Assembly (NCBI GenBank): GCA_903813345.2
Contig: CAIIXF020000009.1
Location: 38,309,759-38,373,758, forward strand
DNA: 64,000 nucleotides
Source of the DNA: Owenia fusiformis
Taxonomy: Eukaryota; Annelida; Polychaeta; Sabellida; Oweniidae
Direction of reading: 5' to 3'
The first letter of the stretch is position 1; every line of letters starts with the position of its first letter. The position numbers and the translations under genes were made by a program. This document shows positions 13,114 to 27,000 of this stretch, piece by piece. The notes beneath the pieces are model-generated. The model made no database searches. It worked only from the letters and a program-made list of their open reading frames with translations, and was not told the DNA's origin.

Positions 13114-16100
13114 TAAACTTAATTTGAGAGGATTAAAGGACAAACCAAAAGTACCAGTGACTGGTCAAATGAGACACCAATATATCTCAAATTCTCAATG
13201 TGAACACTCTTTTGGTTCCATTTTATATGTGAACACTTTTGAGCATGCCTAATAGCAATATGAAAGACAAGTTTAAAAGAAAGTCAAATGTAAATCATCA
13301 TTAAAGGTAAGGTGATTATTTCTGTCATTTATCATCATTATAAATCTTATCATCATTTGTCAACAAATACAAATATCAACAAATACAAAGTCAAGATGCT
13401 GCCCTAGATGATAAATCTCTTTAAATGTAAGTAGAATGCACTATATTCCTAATTCCCAAAAAATCTTTATAATACACGTGACTTAAGAAAATATATGGAT
13501 GACAAATTAAATAATATATTTTTCTTAAACCTTTAGCCACCATTCTGGTTCTCAGAGCATCTCTGTTTTTGCCAGAAAGGAACTTGTAGAAGGCAGTGAT
13601 ATCTTACAACGTTAGGCCATATATTGATATTTTCTTGCTGAGAAGTACTCTCTGATGATATATCATAGTAGCAAGAGTATTAGATATACAGTCTTAATCA
13701 TGTTGTGTAAACTTTATATAACAGTTACAAGGGAAATCTATCAATATAACGTTTGCCATTTGTTAGACAAATAGTGATCAATCACATGCAGGGATATATC
13801 AATACATCCATATCTTAATCTACTTGTACAATTAATATTTAATAATAAATTCTTGTTATTTATGTAACAATAAATGATGAAAATGATGATGCCAAATCTA
13901 GTTTCTTAGATTGACAGTATATATTACCCTGAGAACATTAACAAGATAACAACCCTCTTATTCAGCTTAATCAATTGACAGTTTAGAGTTCAACCAATCA
14001 GAGGGCATATTACAGCCAACTTTGCCCAAAGAATCTTTCCAAACAAAAGCTTGAATCAGTTCAGTAATTCTCAATGTATCTTTCACAGAAAAGACTTCAA
14101 CTACTGTAGTTCAATAATGATAGTACATACTTTGGAATAAAGAAGAGCTTTGCTAAGAATAATCCTTTTTGTTAAAAAACATATTACATGGGATACTTTG
14201 GGATAGAGATAGATGAGCATTGAGCATTATGGCTATTTCATAACATAAACATTGGACAGTAAACAGAACTAGAGAATTATTAATCAACTGATATGTTACA
14301 TATATCAACATGGTGAAATTAGTAGCAGCTGCTTATGCTGTCAAAACCTGTGAATCTGACGTCATGCGTAAATAAATCATAATTTGAAATGCAATGAGGG
14401 GAAAGGTGAAATAGTCATTTCTTTTTATTATATGCAGAATATCACATAGTAATGATAAGAACTTTGAACCAGGTCATAGTGCTTGAAATCATTACAATAA
14501 AACCTGTAAAAATTAAAAGCATCATCATTGTCTATTGCAAAGCAGAATCTGCATGTTTGCCTTTTATCATCTACAAGTTTAATCACTAAATAATATGAAT
14601 CCAAATTTGAATAATATTTGCTCAAAATTTATGAATTCAATTCATGTTAACCTGACATTGTCAAAAGCATCAAATTAAATGTTTTTTCAAAGAATTCAAG
14701 TGTTATGCTGACATGATTAAAATTTCAATAAATGATATCTATTGATTTTCTAAAGCTTTCAGTCTGAGTGAACTAAAATATTTTTATTGAATGTGGTGAT
14801 TATCTGATACCTTTTAAATTTGACGGTTATTGCTTGTTTTTGGCAATGTCAACTTAACATGGTATTGCTTACAAAGAGGAGCTGTCATCCCACCCCTTAT
14901 ACGGTTATTTCAACCAACTGGTGGGACATGCCTATTGATGTTTGATCTTTTGTGCAAATGCTGCCCTGAGGGACAAAGCCCATTACTGTGCATTAGATAA
15001 AGTTCTTTTTTAAAGAGCCAAATCAAACTAACAGAAAGGCTAATATGAGGAGTAATAGGAGTAAGTGCTACAGGTATAGACTCTTAATAAGTTCCTTCTG
15101 TGAAACTATAGTTGCCAACATTTCTTGTTTTACAGTATTCCAGAACCAGACAATGTGCAGATATTTCACCCGTATGTAGAATAAGGAAGCCAGTCTTCTT
15201 CAATAATAATTATCACATATCAATTATGGGAATTATCAGACATATTGTTCTTACTGATGTAATAGAGCTTATCAAATAAGTTAACCAATGACAGAAATGT
15301 CATGGTTTATAAGTAACATGGAAATATCAATTAATGAGTGATATTTGACAACAAAAAATAGCAAAGTAACATGCAATACACATTAAATACATAGAAATCA
15401 CAGAAAACGATATATTTCAATAGAATCATAAATAGAATGAATGTGCCCAAAGAGAAAGGGGGTATGGACACGTCAGAAACGGTTATTCCATCAATATATC
15501 AACATGGTGTAAAGGTGATGTAAAAACATCTCACTTCCCTATCAACTCTTAAGAGACTGAATCCAATAATATAGGAATTGTGCAGGTACAGCTAAACATA
15601 CATAAGACAAATAAATGTGGGACAACAAACTTGATTTGGTAACACGAGGCTTTGAATATTAAATGACATAAAATAAACTAATACAGAACTTCTGTTTAGT
15701 ATTTTACACAGCAAGAAGGATGACAAGAGGACCTGGAACAGAGAGGAGTATAATCCTTGGTCAAAGGGTATTTCAAATTATTCCATAGCTAGGACAGTGA
15801 TCACCATCTTGAAAGATGGAAAGTGTCTATCTTGACTGTTTGCCTGATACTGACCTGAAACAAAGAGACCAAAAATTCTATTACAGACTAAACTCTCTCT
15901 TTAAGACATACAAAGTTAACCCCTTCACAAATGATAGTCTGATAATGCTTAATATACAGGTATTGTACGCTACAGAGACAGGTTTCATTATATCTCACTT
16001 AAGTGTATGTGTAATATGTCAGTTATAATAGCCAATGTGGGTGTTTCTTTAGATAGTGATGCAACAACATCATACTATTCTTAAATACTTGGTATTAAAC

Positions 16101-17229
16101 ATTATCAAACCACACGGCTAACTGAGAAAGTGCCTCTTTATGAAAGTGATGTAATGATAATAATTTCTGACCTATACTCGATGATCAAAATGAAAATGAG
16201 TGCAAGAATCTATCTGAGACATTATGATATACTAATGATATAAATATATACAATAAGACAAGACATTAGACAAATGAGAAATAAACTGAACTCATCTGCC
16301 CTGCCGCAAAGGCCCCTCCATCCATCTACAGTAAAACCTGTGCATATTGAACATTTTTTGCCAAGAAAAAACGTTCAGTGTTGGTTGGTAGGTGTTCACT
16401 TTACATGTAGAGAGGGTAATTTATTCAGAAGTCAAGAGAGTATATGTGGAGGAAGGGTGTTCATTAGACATGTATTTACTAAAGAGAGGTGTTCACTAAG
16501 ACAGATTTTACTGTTCATCTAGAAATTAAGAGACATGACAAGAATGTAATACAGAACCAAGATAGTTTGATCAAATGAGATAGCAACATTAACAAAACTC
16601 TACAAGGTTCCTTCATCCTTACAGGTCATACTGTTAAACCAGTGTATTCCTTCAGTCATATGTAATACATTGATGGATCAAGATGGGTACAGGTAAGCAA
16701 TTCTGGAAATAATACCTTATCTGATCATCTCTGCCCCAATATGAGTAGACATTACTTTAATGACATCACAGTTTTAGGTCAAATAATTACTCCCTGGGTC
16801 ATACATCAAACCCCTCCCATACACAAAGTCTTAAATGCACATGTGTTAATGGTGAATTCCAACAACCTCTTCAGAAAGGTGGCAACCCCACTACTACAAC
16901 TTAAGATAGCTTATCATATCATTCAAACCACAAGACCTGAAACTCAAGTAACTCTAACTGAATTTGCAGAGGTAAAATAAATACAGGGTTGGTCTGCATT
17001 GACTAATACGAAATACTATTTTTAAAGAAAATATCATAACCCCATTGGGTCTGCGGAAGGGGCACAATCAAGTAAAACAGATATAAGTATGTGCTTAATT
17101 CATTAAGTTCTCTTTGGTCATTGAATTTTGAGATTTTCTTTATAATCTTCTAGATTTGATGCTGATGTTTTCTGATTCAGTCTAAAATGAGGGTAAAATT
17201 AAAGTTTGACTCGCATGATACATGATATA
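13114..17229. other. No gene recognised; one possible dispersed repeat near 16.3-16.5 kb
   Basis: AT-rich non-coding. At about 16328-16520 a segment starting CAGTAAAACCTGTGCATATT and ending TTTTACTGTTCATCTAG shares its end and its GGTGTTC words with 28755-28920, suggesting a decayed dispersed repeat. The frames at 15816-16028, 16274-16522 and 16741-16980 show no domain. Confidence 0.45.
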
Positions 17230-18266
17230 CAGGGCATTCAATAAGTATTGCTAATTTTGCTATAACTTTTGTTTTGTTTGCTTTTTCTTGATGAAACTTT
17301 CATAACCTAAGGTACATGTATCTGACTTTATTCTATGGAAGTTTCAAGACAATCGAATCAGTATTAACAAAGTTATGGTTACTAAGGTAACCAGTATCAT
17401 GGATATGGGGGGCAAATTTCTGACGTCACTTTGGACGACATTTTGAGTGTTGAAAGCAGTATCATTTAATGCTGTTTAACTCTTGGGATATGCAGTGCAG
17501 TTACAAATAATCCATTTCAGAGTCACTTCATGGTCCATATTAACTTCATCACCCTTAGTGATGCACAGTTGCTGTCTGGCGACCCGCTCGTGGTCCACAT
17601 TTTTGAAGTCTGACCCTTAAAGTGTGTGGCTAGGGAGGTGTTCACTGCAGACATCAGCTGATTGAGATTCTGGTGCGATATTCCTCTCAGATCCTTTTTC
17701 ACTGGAGCGAATACAACAAAATCAAGTGGGGCCTTATCTGGGAAATATGCTGCATGGGGCAATGCTTCCATGCCTAGCTCTGTTATTGTATTTAGGAGAA
17801 TAGAGGATCTGTGAGCAGGGGCGTTATCCTGGTGGAACGTATAGGTCGATGTTGCTCTTTGAGGACGTTGAAGTGTGTGCCTCGGGATGTGCAGTGTTCA
17901 CTGCAGACATCCGCTGATTGAGATTTTAGTGCGATATTCCTCTCAGATCTCTTTTCACCGCTGTTAGATAATACATATAATTCAAACTGACAACATCAAG
18001 ATTTGACCATATCAACAGTTTTAATTCATCAAAGTGTTTATTCAATGTATAACAAAAATTCATCATGTAAACCCTTAAGGTTGCCCCGCGTATCCGTGAC
18101 AATGGTTACCATAGTAACCATAACTTTGTCAATACTAAGTAAGTTGTTCAGAAATTTGGATAGAATAAGGTCAGATATGTGTTGCATATGTTGTAAACGT
18201 TTCATGAAGAAAAATGCAAGATAACAAAAGTTATAACAAAATTAGCAATACTTATTGAACGCCCTG
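17230..18266 (-). mobile_element. Decayed mariner (Tc1/mariner superfamily) DNA transposon
   Basis: The ends are CAGGGCATTCAATAAG (17230) and, inverted, CAGGGCGTTCAATAAG (18266), flanked by TA on both sides (17228-17229, 18267-18268). On the minus strand from about 17890 down to 17523 a transposase C-terminal part reads TFHQDNAPAHRS..., then AYFPDKAPLDF and VKKDLRG, ending at a stop at 17523. The Asp of DNAPAH (17828-17826) and the Asp of PLDF (17723-17721) are separated by exactly 34 residues, the D34D spacing of true mariners. The N-terminal half and first catalytic Asp were not found. Two stretches of about 65 bp (17639-17706 and 17887-17956) are direct repeats, an internal duplication. 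Subterminal sequence of the two ends also matches inverted (GGTTACTAAGGTAACC-like). The element is dead. Confidence 0.88.
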
Positions 18267-18268
18267 TA

Positions 18269-18680
18269 CTTGTTAAACAGAAATCAGTTTACCACAAAAC
18301 CACATGTTGAAGAACCACATACATGATATTGTCAGAGACTTCAGTCCTGACATGTTCTTGATATACTACTACACAAACTTTTACAAATTTTGAAGTGTGT
18401 ACACACATTCTTTTGCTAGATCCCGAGGAATGAAAATACCACACCCTTTTGTATTGGAAGTACACGCAGATCTCTAATCATATCTGTCAAAAACGCATCA
18501 GTCAAAAATGCAGGTCAATATGTCCTTTCATGTCTTAACCAATGTGACTTTGAATACTCGCTCTGATCTGATCTTTCTCTTTTGTAATGCAGTGGTCTTC
18601 TCAGCACTGGACCAACTAAGTGCTGCACCCCACTGAAAATTCAATAATTATATGCCACCCTGCTGGAAATCTGTATGTAC
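18269..18680. other. No feature recognised
   Basis: AT-rich spacer between two small elements; nothing supported. Confidence 0.5.
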
Positions 18681-18803
18681 CCTGGGGTTCGTTTTTCGTA
18701 CAATCGTAACTTACGATTCCGAGAAATCAATGTGTCTCTGTTTTAAGGAACAATGACTTGCGACCAAATCGTAAGTTACGACGGTTTCAAAAACGGACCC
18801 CTG
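18681..18803. mobile_element. Short foldback MITE
   Basis: The ends CCTGGGGTTCGTTTTTCG and, inverted, CCAGGGGTCCGTTTTTGA enclose a second inverted pair, AATCGTAACTTACGAT against ATCGTAAGTTACGA. About 123 bp, no coding capacity. GGTCCGTTTTT / CGTAACTTACGA foldbacks are familiar small elements in marine invertebrates. Confidence 0.7.
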
Positions 18804-19893
18804 GATAATATATTCACACATTTTGTCAAAAATTGGAAAAAATAATAAAAAGGGTGTGCCAAGTTATGATCATTACCAAGATACAATAGCAGTCTCCCAG
18901 TTTTTTTTAATATGTAACTGACATTATTATGACAACCAAAGCACTTATCTCATTATTCTGATGATAAACAGACATAATAAAAACTCACAAAGAATTCTTA
19001 TGTCATAACAATAAGTTAACATTTGAGCTGAATTGTCAAAGATATCCGTGTAATTGTGATTTATAGTTGTGTCGTTTCAGAAAGTACAATTCATTATTGA
19101 AACAAGCTACTTGACAATATATCCTCATTGAGTCGAAAAATTTCAAATTATGTTTTGTTTTTGCTAAATCGAAAACAAACGTGATGAAAACCGATTTGAA
19201 CAGAAATAACTGTGAAAATATTTACTATACACTTGTATATACTACTTGATTTTTGTGCCCTGGATGTTAAAATGACACGAGGGGCTATCTTATCAACTCA
19301 AAGGGGAGTATCATAAAATGTTGATGATTTGAAAAATATATATAAGATCATATGATAGGGATATTTGTATGTTTTGATAACTAAAAATGGCTGTCATAAT
19401 TGTGAATTCATATATGTGTACTTAATTATGACTAATTAATATAATATAAGGACTGGTATATACGTATTATATTCCCATCCATTTGTATACTTATGTCATG
19501 ATCCAATAATAAATCATTCAAGATTGCAATATTTTTTGCTCCCAAATGAACAGATTAATAATGATCTATATTTTTAGAATAGAGATCTATAAACTTCAAA
19601 ATATCACTGATAAAAAAAAATATAGAAACAGTATTTGCTAATTACCTCTTCTTCGCAAAGTTCTTATAATGATTATATCAAATATAATTCTCTCATATTA
19701 GAGATACATGTACATGTAGTCATGTACAGTATTATCAAGTGGAACACTTCTGTAAGTAGAATGTTTCCATGTAAAGAACACCTCTCAAAGTCTCATAGCC
19801 TGCTGACTTAATGTCAAATGAACCTATGTAAGTAGAACACCTCTCTCAGTTGAACACTTTAAAGGTTCCAAAGGCATTCTATGATTCTACTAA
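18804..19893. other. No gene recognised
   Basis: AT-rich. 19735-19870 holds repeated (A/G)GAACACCTCT and AAGTAGAA words resembling segments at 16.4 and 28.8 kb, perhaps a decayed dispersed repeat. Confidence 0.4.
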
Positions 19894-19980
19894 TAGTCTA
19901 GCTACAAGCCTCTGTGACCCCCCTCCCTCCCCTCTATTTGACTGAACACCTTCTCACACAAGGGTTTGATGCTAGACTTA
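19894..19980. mobile_element. Very short foldback MITE, copy A
   Basis: The left end AGTCTAGCTACAAGCCTCTG pairs with the inverted right end AGTCTAGCATCAAACCCTTG. A related copy lies at 39905-40010. Confidence 0.55.
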
Positions 19981-20699
19981 AATTCTACCAACTACTTATT
20001 CAGGTTTTATATACACATATGAGTATGCTTCAGACATATCATAACCTCTAAATCAATGTCTGGTGACACAGGTCAAACACATTGTTTTTAAAGAACACTT
20101 TGTAGTTTCAAAATGTCAAAAACACATTTAAAATCATTTATTAATAAATAAATGGTGATAATTCATATAACTTATAAATAGGAAATAATCAGAAATAATT
20201 TCAAATGAACTTTTTGCACTTTTCAAGTAATCTCGTTATTTTGTCATGCGAGCAAGTCAAGTCTTATTTTACACTTAAAACATAATAAAATATAAATGAA
20301 GGCGCTCTCACTCTGGATCAAAGTATGATAAGACTACTAAATCATGCAAAAATCATTGAATGCCTACAGTGAAAAGGTATACTTCAGAAACAAATTATCT
20401 GAAAGTAATTCAAGTCTGGATTCGCTACAGGTAAAGTTGAAATAAAATACAGTATAATAGAGAACCATAGTGAGAAGATTGCGTGAGAATCTACAAATTC
20501 CAACGACAAAAGACATATGAATATTTTATTTGATTTTAAGGCAGTCCAAGGTATCTGACTGGTGCATGGACCATATTGTAGGTTTGCATCCAAATAATGT
20601 GATCACAATTCAACTTTGCCCATCCCCCAATTCTGTATCTATACTTTTATAAGAATTTGACTTAACATCTCCCAAAAGAGGGATATTTGTATATAGCAT
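19981..20699. other. No gene recognised
   Basis: AT-rich spacer; the 69-codon minus-strand frame at 20384-20593 has no motif. Confidence 0.5.
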
Positions 20700-21079
20700 T
20701 ACCCTGTGTGCAGAGTCTAGTTAAACTACACTCAGCCTAGTAGTTGTTGAGACCATATTACAGTTTAGTAGCCCCGCCCCCACAACAGGTACCAGTGACA
20801 GTTTGGGTAATAAATCACTTTTGACCTATGCGCTGACCTTTCTCCACCAATCAGCGAGCTTGAAGAAATATACGCCAAATGGGTTCTAATTAAATATGTG
20901 CATGTCATTGGTCAATTCCGGGCTCAACGATGATGTCAGAAGGTATGACCATATATAGAACGTTGGTCTTTGGCCGACGAACACTGATTGGCGCGGTGAG
21001 TTCACAGGTTTATTTTAGTTTGAAAGAGTGAAGACGAAGCTCTCTTTTAAGAAGTGAAGTCAAACGAATGCAAAGGGTA
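20700..21079 (+). mobile_element. TA-flanked MITE carrying a promoter-like module, copy 1
   Basis: The ends TACCCTGTGTG... and ...CAAAGGGTA give a short inverted repeat TACCCT with TA duplication. In order it contains a GC box (GCCCCGCCCC, 20771), CCAATCAGC (20847), an inverted CCAAT (ATTGG, 20907), a degenerate CRE (GATGTCAG), ATATATAG (20951), another inverted CCAAT in ATTGGCGCGG (20987), then GTGAAGACGAAGCTCTC and GAAGTGAAGTCAAACGAA. Copies at 56340-56717 (inverted) and 57931-58306 keep all of these blocks. No coding capacity is seen. Confidence 0.82.
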
Positions 21080-21080
21080 A

Positions 21081-24000
21081 TATAGCATATGCTGGCCAAT
21101 GGGTTCAACGCTTCATGGTACCTGTAAAGTATATACAACCTGGTTATATGTGGGGGTGGACTTATAAGCTGATCCTGTCCTGGTCATTATTATATAAGTA
21201 TAGCATATGCTGGCCAATGGGTTCAACCCTTCATGGTACCTGTAAAGTATATACAACCTGGTTATATGTGGGGGTGGACTTATAAGCTGATCCTGTCCTG
21301 GTCATTATTATATAAGTATAGCATATGCTGGCCAATGGGTTCAACCCTTCATGGTACCTGTAAAGTATATACAACCTGGTTATATGTGGGGGTGGACTTA
21401 TAAGCTGATCCTGTCCTGGTCATTATTATATATTGTATAGCATATGCTGGCCAATGGGTTCAACCCTTCATGGTACCTGTAAAGTATATACAACCTGGTT
21501 ATATGTGGGGGTGGACTTATAAGCTGATCCTGTCATGGTCATTATTATATATTGTATAGCATGCTAGCCAATGGGTTCAACCCTTCATGGTACCTGTAAA
21601 GTATATACAACCTGGTTATATGTGGGGGTGGACTTATAAGCTGATCCTGTCCTGGTCATTATTATATAAGTATAGCATATGCTGGCCAATGGGTTCAACG
21701 CTTCATGGTACCTGTAAAGTATATACAACCTGGTTATATGTGGGGGTGGACTTATAAGCTGATCCTGTCATGGTCATTATTATATATTGTATAGCATGCT
21801 AGCCAATGGGTTCAACCCTTCATGGTACCTGTAAAGTATATACAACCTGGTTATATGTGGGGGTGGACTTATAAGCTGATCCTGTCCTGGTCATTATTAT
21901 ATATTGTATAGCATATGCTGGCCAATGGGTTCAACCCTTCATGGTACCTGTAAAGTATATACAACCTGGTTATATGTGGGGGTGGACTTATAAGCTGATC
22001 CTGTCCTGGTCATTATTATATATTGTATAGCATATGCTAGCCAATGGGTTCAACCCTTCATGGTACCTGTAAAGTATATACAACCTGGTTATATGTGGGG
22101 GTGGACTTATAAGCTGATCCTGTCCTGGTCATTATTATATATTGTATAGCATGCTAGCCAATGGGTTCAACCCTTCATGGTACCTGTAAAGTATATACAA
22201 CCTGGTTATATGTGGGGGTGGACTTATAAGCTGATCCTGTCATGGTCATTATTATATATTGTATAGCATATGCTAGCCAATGGGTTCAACCCTTCATGGT
22301 ACCTGTAAAGTATATACAACCTGGTTATATGTGGGGGTGGACTTATAAGCTGATCCTGTCCTGGTCATTATTATATATTGTATAGCATATGCTGGCCAAT
22401 GGGTTCAACGCTTCATGGTACCTGTAAAGTATATACAACCTGGTTATATGTGGGGGTGGACTTATAAGCTGATCCTGTCCTGGTCATTATTATATAAGTA
22501 TAGCATATGCTGGCCAATGGGTTCAACCCTTCATGGTACCTGTAAAGTATATACAACCTGGTTATATGTGGGGGTGGACTTATAAGCTGATCCTGTCATG
22601 GTCATTATTATATATTGTATAGCATGCTAGCCAATGGGTTCAACCCTTCATGGTACCTGTAAAGTATATACAACCTGGTTATATGTGGGGGTGGACTTAT
22701 AAGCTGATCCTGTCCTGGTCATTATTATATATTGTATAGCATGCTAGCCAATGGGTTCAACCCTTCATGGTACCTGTAAAGTATATACAACCTGGTTATA
22801 TGTGGGGGTGGACTTATAAGCTGATCCTGTCCTGGTCATTATTATATATTGTATAGCATGCTAGCCAATGGGTTCAACCCTTCATGGTACCTGTAAAGTA
22901 TATACAACCTGGTTATATGTGGGGGTGGACTTATAAGCTGATCCTGTCCTGGTCATTATTATATAAGTATAGCATATGCTGGCCAATGGGTTCAACCCTT
23001 CATGGTACCTGTAAAGTATATACAACCTGGTTATATGTGGGGGTGGACTTATAAGCTGATCCTGTCCTGGTCATTATTATATATTGTATAGCATATGCTG
23101 GCCAATGGGTTCAACGCTTCATGGTACCTGTAAAGTATATACAACCTGGTTATATGTGGGGGTGGACTTATAAGCTGATCCTGTCCTGGTCATTATTATA
23201 TATTGTATAGCATATGCTGGCCAATGGGTTCAACCCTTCATGGTACCTGTAAAGTATATACAACCTGGTTATATGTGGGGGTGGACTTATAAGCTGATCC
23301 TGTCCTGGTCATTATTATATAAGTATAGCATATGCTGGCCAATGGGTTCAACCCTTCATGGTACCTGTAAAGTATATACAACCTGGTTATATGTGGGGGT
23401 GGACTTATAAGCTGATCCTGTCCTGGTCATTATTATATATTGTATAGCATATGCTGGCCAATGGGTTCAACGCTTCATGGTACCTGTAAAGTATATACAA
23501 CCTGGTTATATGTGGGGGTGGACTTATAAGCTGATCCTGTCCTGGTCATTATTATATATTGTATAGCATGCTAGCCAATGGGTTCAACCCTTCATGGTAC
23601 CTGTAAAGTATATACAACCTGGTTATATGTGGGGGTGGACTTATAAGCTGATCCTGTCCTGGTCATTATTATATATTGTATAGCATGCTAGCCAATGGGT
23701 TCAACCCTTCATGGTACCTGTAAAGTATATACAACCTGGTTATATGTGGGGGTGGACTTATAAGCTGATCCTGTCCTGGTCATTATTATATAAGTATAGC
23801 ATATGCTGGCCAATGGGTTCAACCCTTCATGGTACCTGTAAAGTATATACAACCTGGTTATATGTGGGGGTGGACTTATAAGCTGATCCTGTCCTGGTCA
23901 TTATTATATATTGTATAGCATGCTAGCCAATGGGTTCAACCCTTCATGGTACCTGTAAAGTATATACAACCTGGTTATATGTGGGGGTGGACTTATAAGC

Positions 24001-27000
24001 TGATCCTGTCCTGGTCATTATTATATATTGTATAGCATGCTAGCCAATGGGTTCAACCCTTCATGGTACCTGTAAAGTATATACAACCTGGTTATATGTG
24101 GGGGTGGACTTATAAGCTGATCCTGTCCTGGTCATTATTATATATTGTATAGCATATGCTGGCCAATGGGTTCAACCCTTCATGGTACCTGTAAAGTATA
24201 TACAACCTGGTTATATGTGGGGGTGGACTTATAAGCTGATCCTGTCATGGTCATTATTATATATTGTATAGCATATGCTGGCCAATGGGTTCAACCCTTC
24301 ATGGTACCTGTAAAGTATATACAACCTGGTTATATGTGGGGGTGGACTTATAAGCTGATCCTGTCCTGGTCATTATTATATATTGTATAGCATGCTAGCC
24401 AATGGGTTCAACCCTTCATGGTACCTGTAAAGTATATACAACCTGGTTATATGTGGGGGTGGACTTATAAGCTGATCCTGTCATGGTCATTATTATATAT
24501 TGTATAGCATATGCTAGCCAATGGGTTCAACCCTTCATGGTACCTGTAAAGTATATACAACCTGGTTATATGTGGGGGTGGACTTATAAGCTGATCCTGT
24601 CCTGGTCATTATTATATATTGTATAGCATGCTAGCCAATGGGTTCAACCCTTCATGGTACCTGTAAAGTATATACAACCTGGTTATATGTGGGGGTGGAC
24701 TTATAAGCTGATCCTGTCATGGTCATTATTATATATTGTATAGCATGCTAGCCAATGGGTTCAACCCTTCATGGTACCTGTAAAGTATATACAACCTGGT
24801 TATATGTGGGGGTGGACTTATAAGCTGATCCTGTCCTGGTCATTATTATATAAGTATAGCATATGCTGGCCAATGGGTTCAACCCTTCATGGTACCTGTA
24901 AAGTATATACAACCTGGTTATATGTGGGGGTGGACTTATAAGCTGATCCTGTCCTGGTCATTATTATATATTGTATAGCATGCTAGCCAATGGGTTCAAC
25001 CCTTCATGGTACCTGTAAAGTATATACAACCTGGTTATATGTGGGGGTGGACTTATAAGCTGATCCTGTCCTGGTCATTATTATATATTGTATAGCATGC
25101 TAGCCAATGGGTTCAACCCTTCATGGTACCTGTAAAGTATATACAACCTGGTTATATGTGGGGGTGGACTTATAAGCTGATCCTGTCCTGGTCATTATTA
25201 TATATTGTATAGCATATGCTGGCCAATGGGTTCAACCCTTCATGGTACCTGTAAAGTATATACAACCTGGTTATATGTGGGGGTGGACTTATAAGCTGAT
25301 CCTGTCCTGGTCATTATTATATATTGTATAGCATATGCTGGCCAATGGGTTCAACGCTTCATGGTACCTGTAAAGTATATACAACCTGGTTATATGTGGG
25401 GGTGGACTTATAAGCTGATCCTGTCATGGTCATTATTATATATTGTATAGCATATGCTGGCCAATGGGTTCAACCCTTCATGGTACCTGTAAAGTATATA
25501 CAACCTGGTTATATGTGGGGGTGGACTTATAAGCTGATCCTGTCATGGTCATTATTATATATTGTATAGCATGCTAGCCAATGGGTTCAACCCTTCATGG
25601 TACCTGTAAAGTATATACAACCTGGTTATATGTGGGGGTGGACTTATAAGCTGATCCTGTCCTGGTCATTATTATATATTGTATAGCATATGCTGGCCAA
25701 TGGGTTAAACCCTTCATGGTACCTGTAAAGTATATACAACCTGGTTATATGTGGGGGTGGACTTATAAGCTGATCCTGTCCTGGTCATTATTATATAAGT
25801 ATAGCATATGCTGGCCAATGGGTTCAACGCTTCATGGTACCTGTAAAGTATATACAACCTGGTTATATGTGGGGGTGGACTTATAAGCTGATCCTGTCCT
25901 GGTCATTATTATATATTGTATAGCATATGCTGGCCAATGGGTTCAACCCTTCATGGTACCTGTAAAGTATATACAACCTGGTTATATGTGGGGGTGGACT
26001 TATAAGCTGATCCTGTCCTGGTCATTATTATATATTGTATAGCATATGCTGGCCAATGGGTTCAACCCTTCATGGTACCTGTAAAGTATATACAACCTGG
26101 TTATATGTGGGGGTGGACTTATAAGCTGATCCTGTCATGGTCATTATTATATATTGTATAGCATGCTAGCCAATGGGTTCAACCCTTCATGGTACCTGTA
26201 AAGTATATACAACCTGGTTATATGTGGGGGTGGACTTATAAGCTGATCCTGTCCTGGTCATTATTATATATTGTATAGCATATGCTGGCCAATGGGTTCA
26301 ACCCTTCATGGTACCTGTAAAGTATATACAACCTGGTTATATGTGGGGGTGGACTTATAAGCTGATCCTGTCCTGGTCATTATTATATATTGTATAGCAT
26401 GCTAGCCAATGGGTTCAACCCTTCATGGTACCTGTAAAGTATATACAACCTGGTTATATGTGGGGGTGGACTTATAAGCTGATCCTGTCATGGTCATTAT
26501 TATATATTGTATAGCATGCTAGCCAATGGGTTCAACCCTTCATGGTACCTGTAAAGTATATACAACCTGGTTATATGTGGGGGTGGACTTATAAGCTGAT
26601 CCTGTCCTGGTCATTATTATATATTGTATAGCATGCTAGCCAATGGGTTCAACCCTTCATGGTACCTGTAAAGTATATACAACCTGGTTATATGTGGGGG
26701 TGGACTTATAAGCTGATCCTGTCCTGGTCATTATTATATATTGTATAGCATGCTAGCCAATGGGTTCAACCCTTCATGGTACCTGTAAAGTATATACAAC
26801 CTGGTTATATGTGGGGGTGGACTTATAAGCTGATCCTGTCATGGTCATTATTATATATTGTATAGCATGCTAGCCAATGGGTTCAACCCTTCATGGTACC
26901 TGTAAAGTATATACAACCTGGTTATATGTGGGGGTGGACTTATAAGCTGATCCTGTCCTGGTCATTATTATATAAGTATAGCATATGCTGGCCAATGGGT

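Noticed and set aside
21090-21110. tRNA-like A/B box words (TGGCCAATGG, GGTTCAACCC) in each satellite monomer
   Set aside because: The two words are adjacent instead of about 30-60 bp apart, and no cloverleaf can be drawn; not a Pol III promoter.
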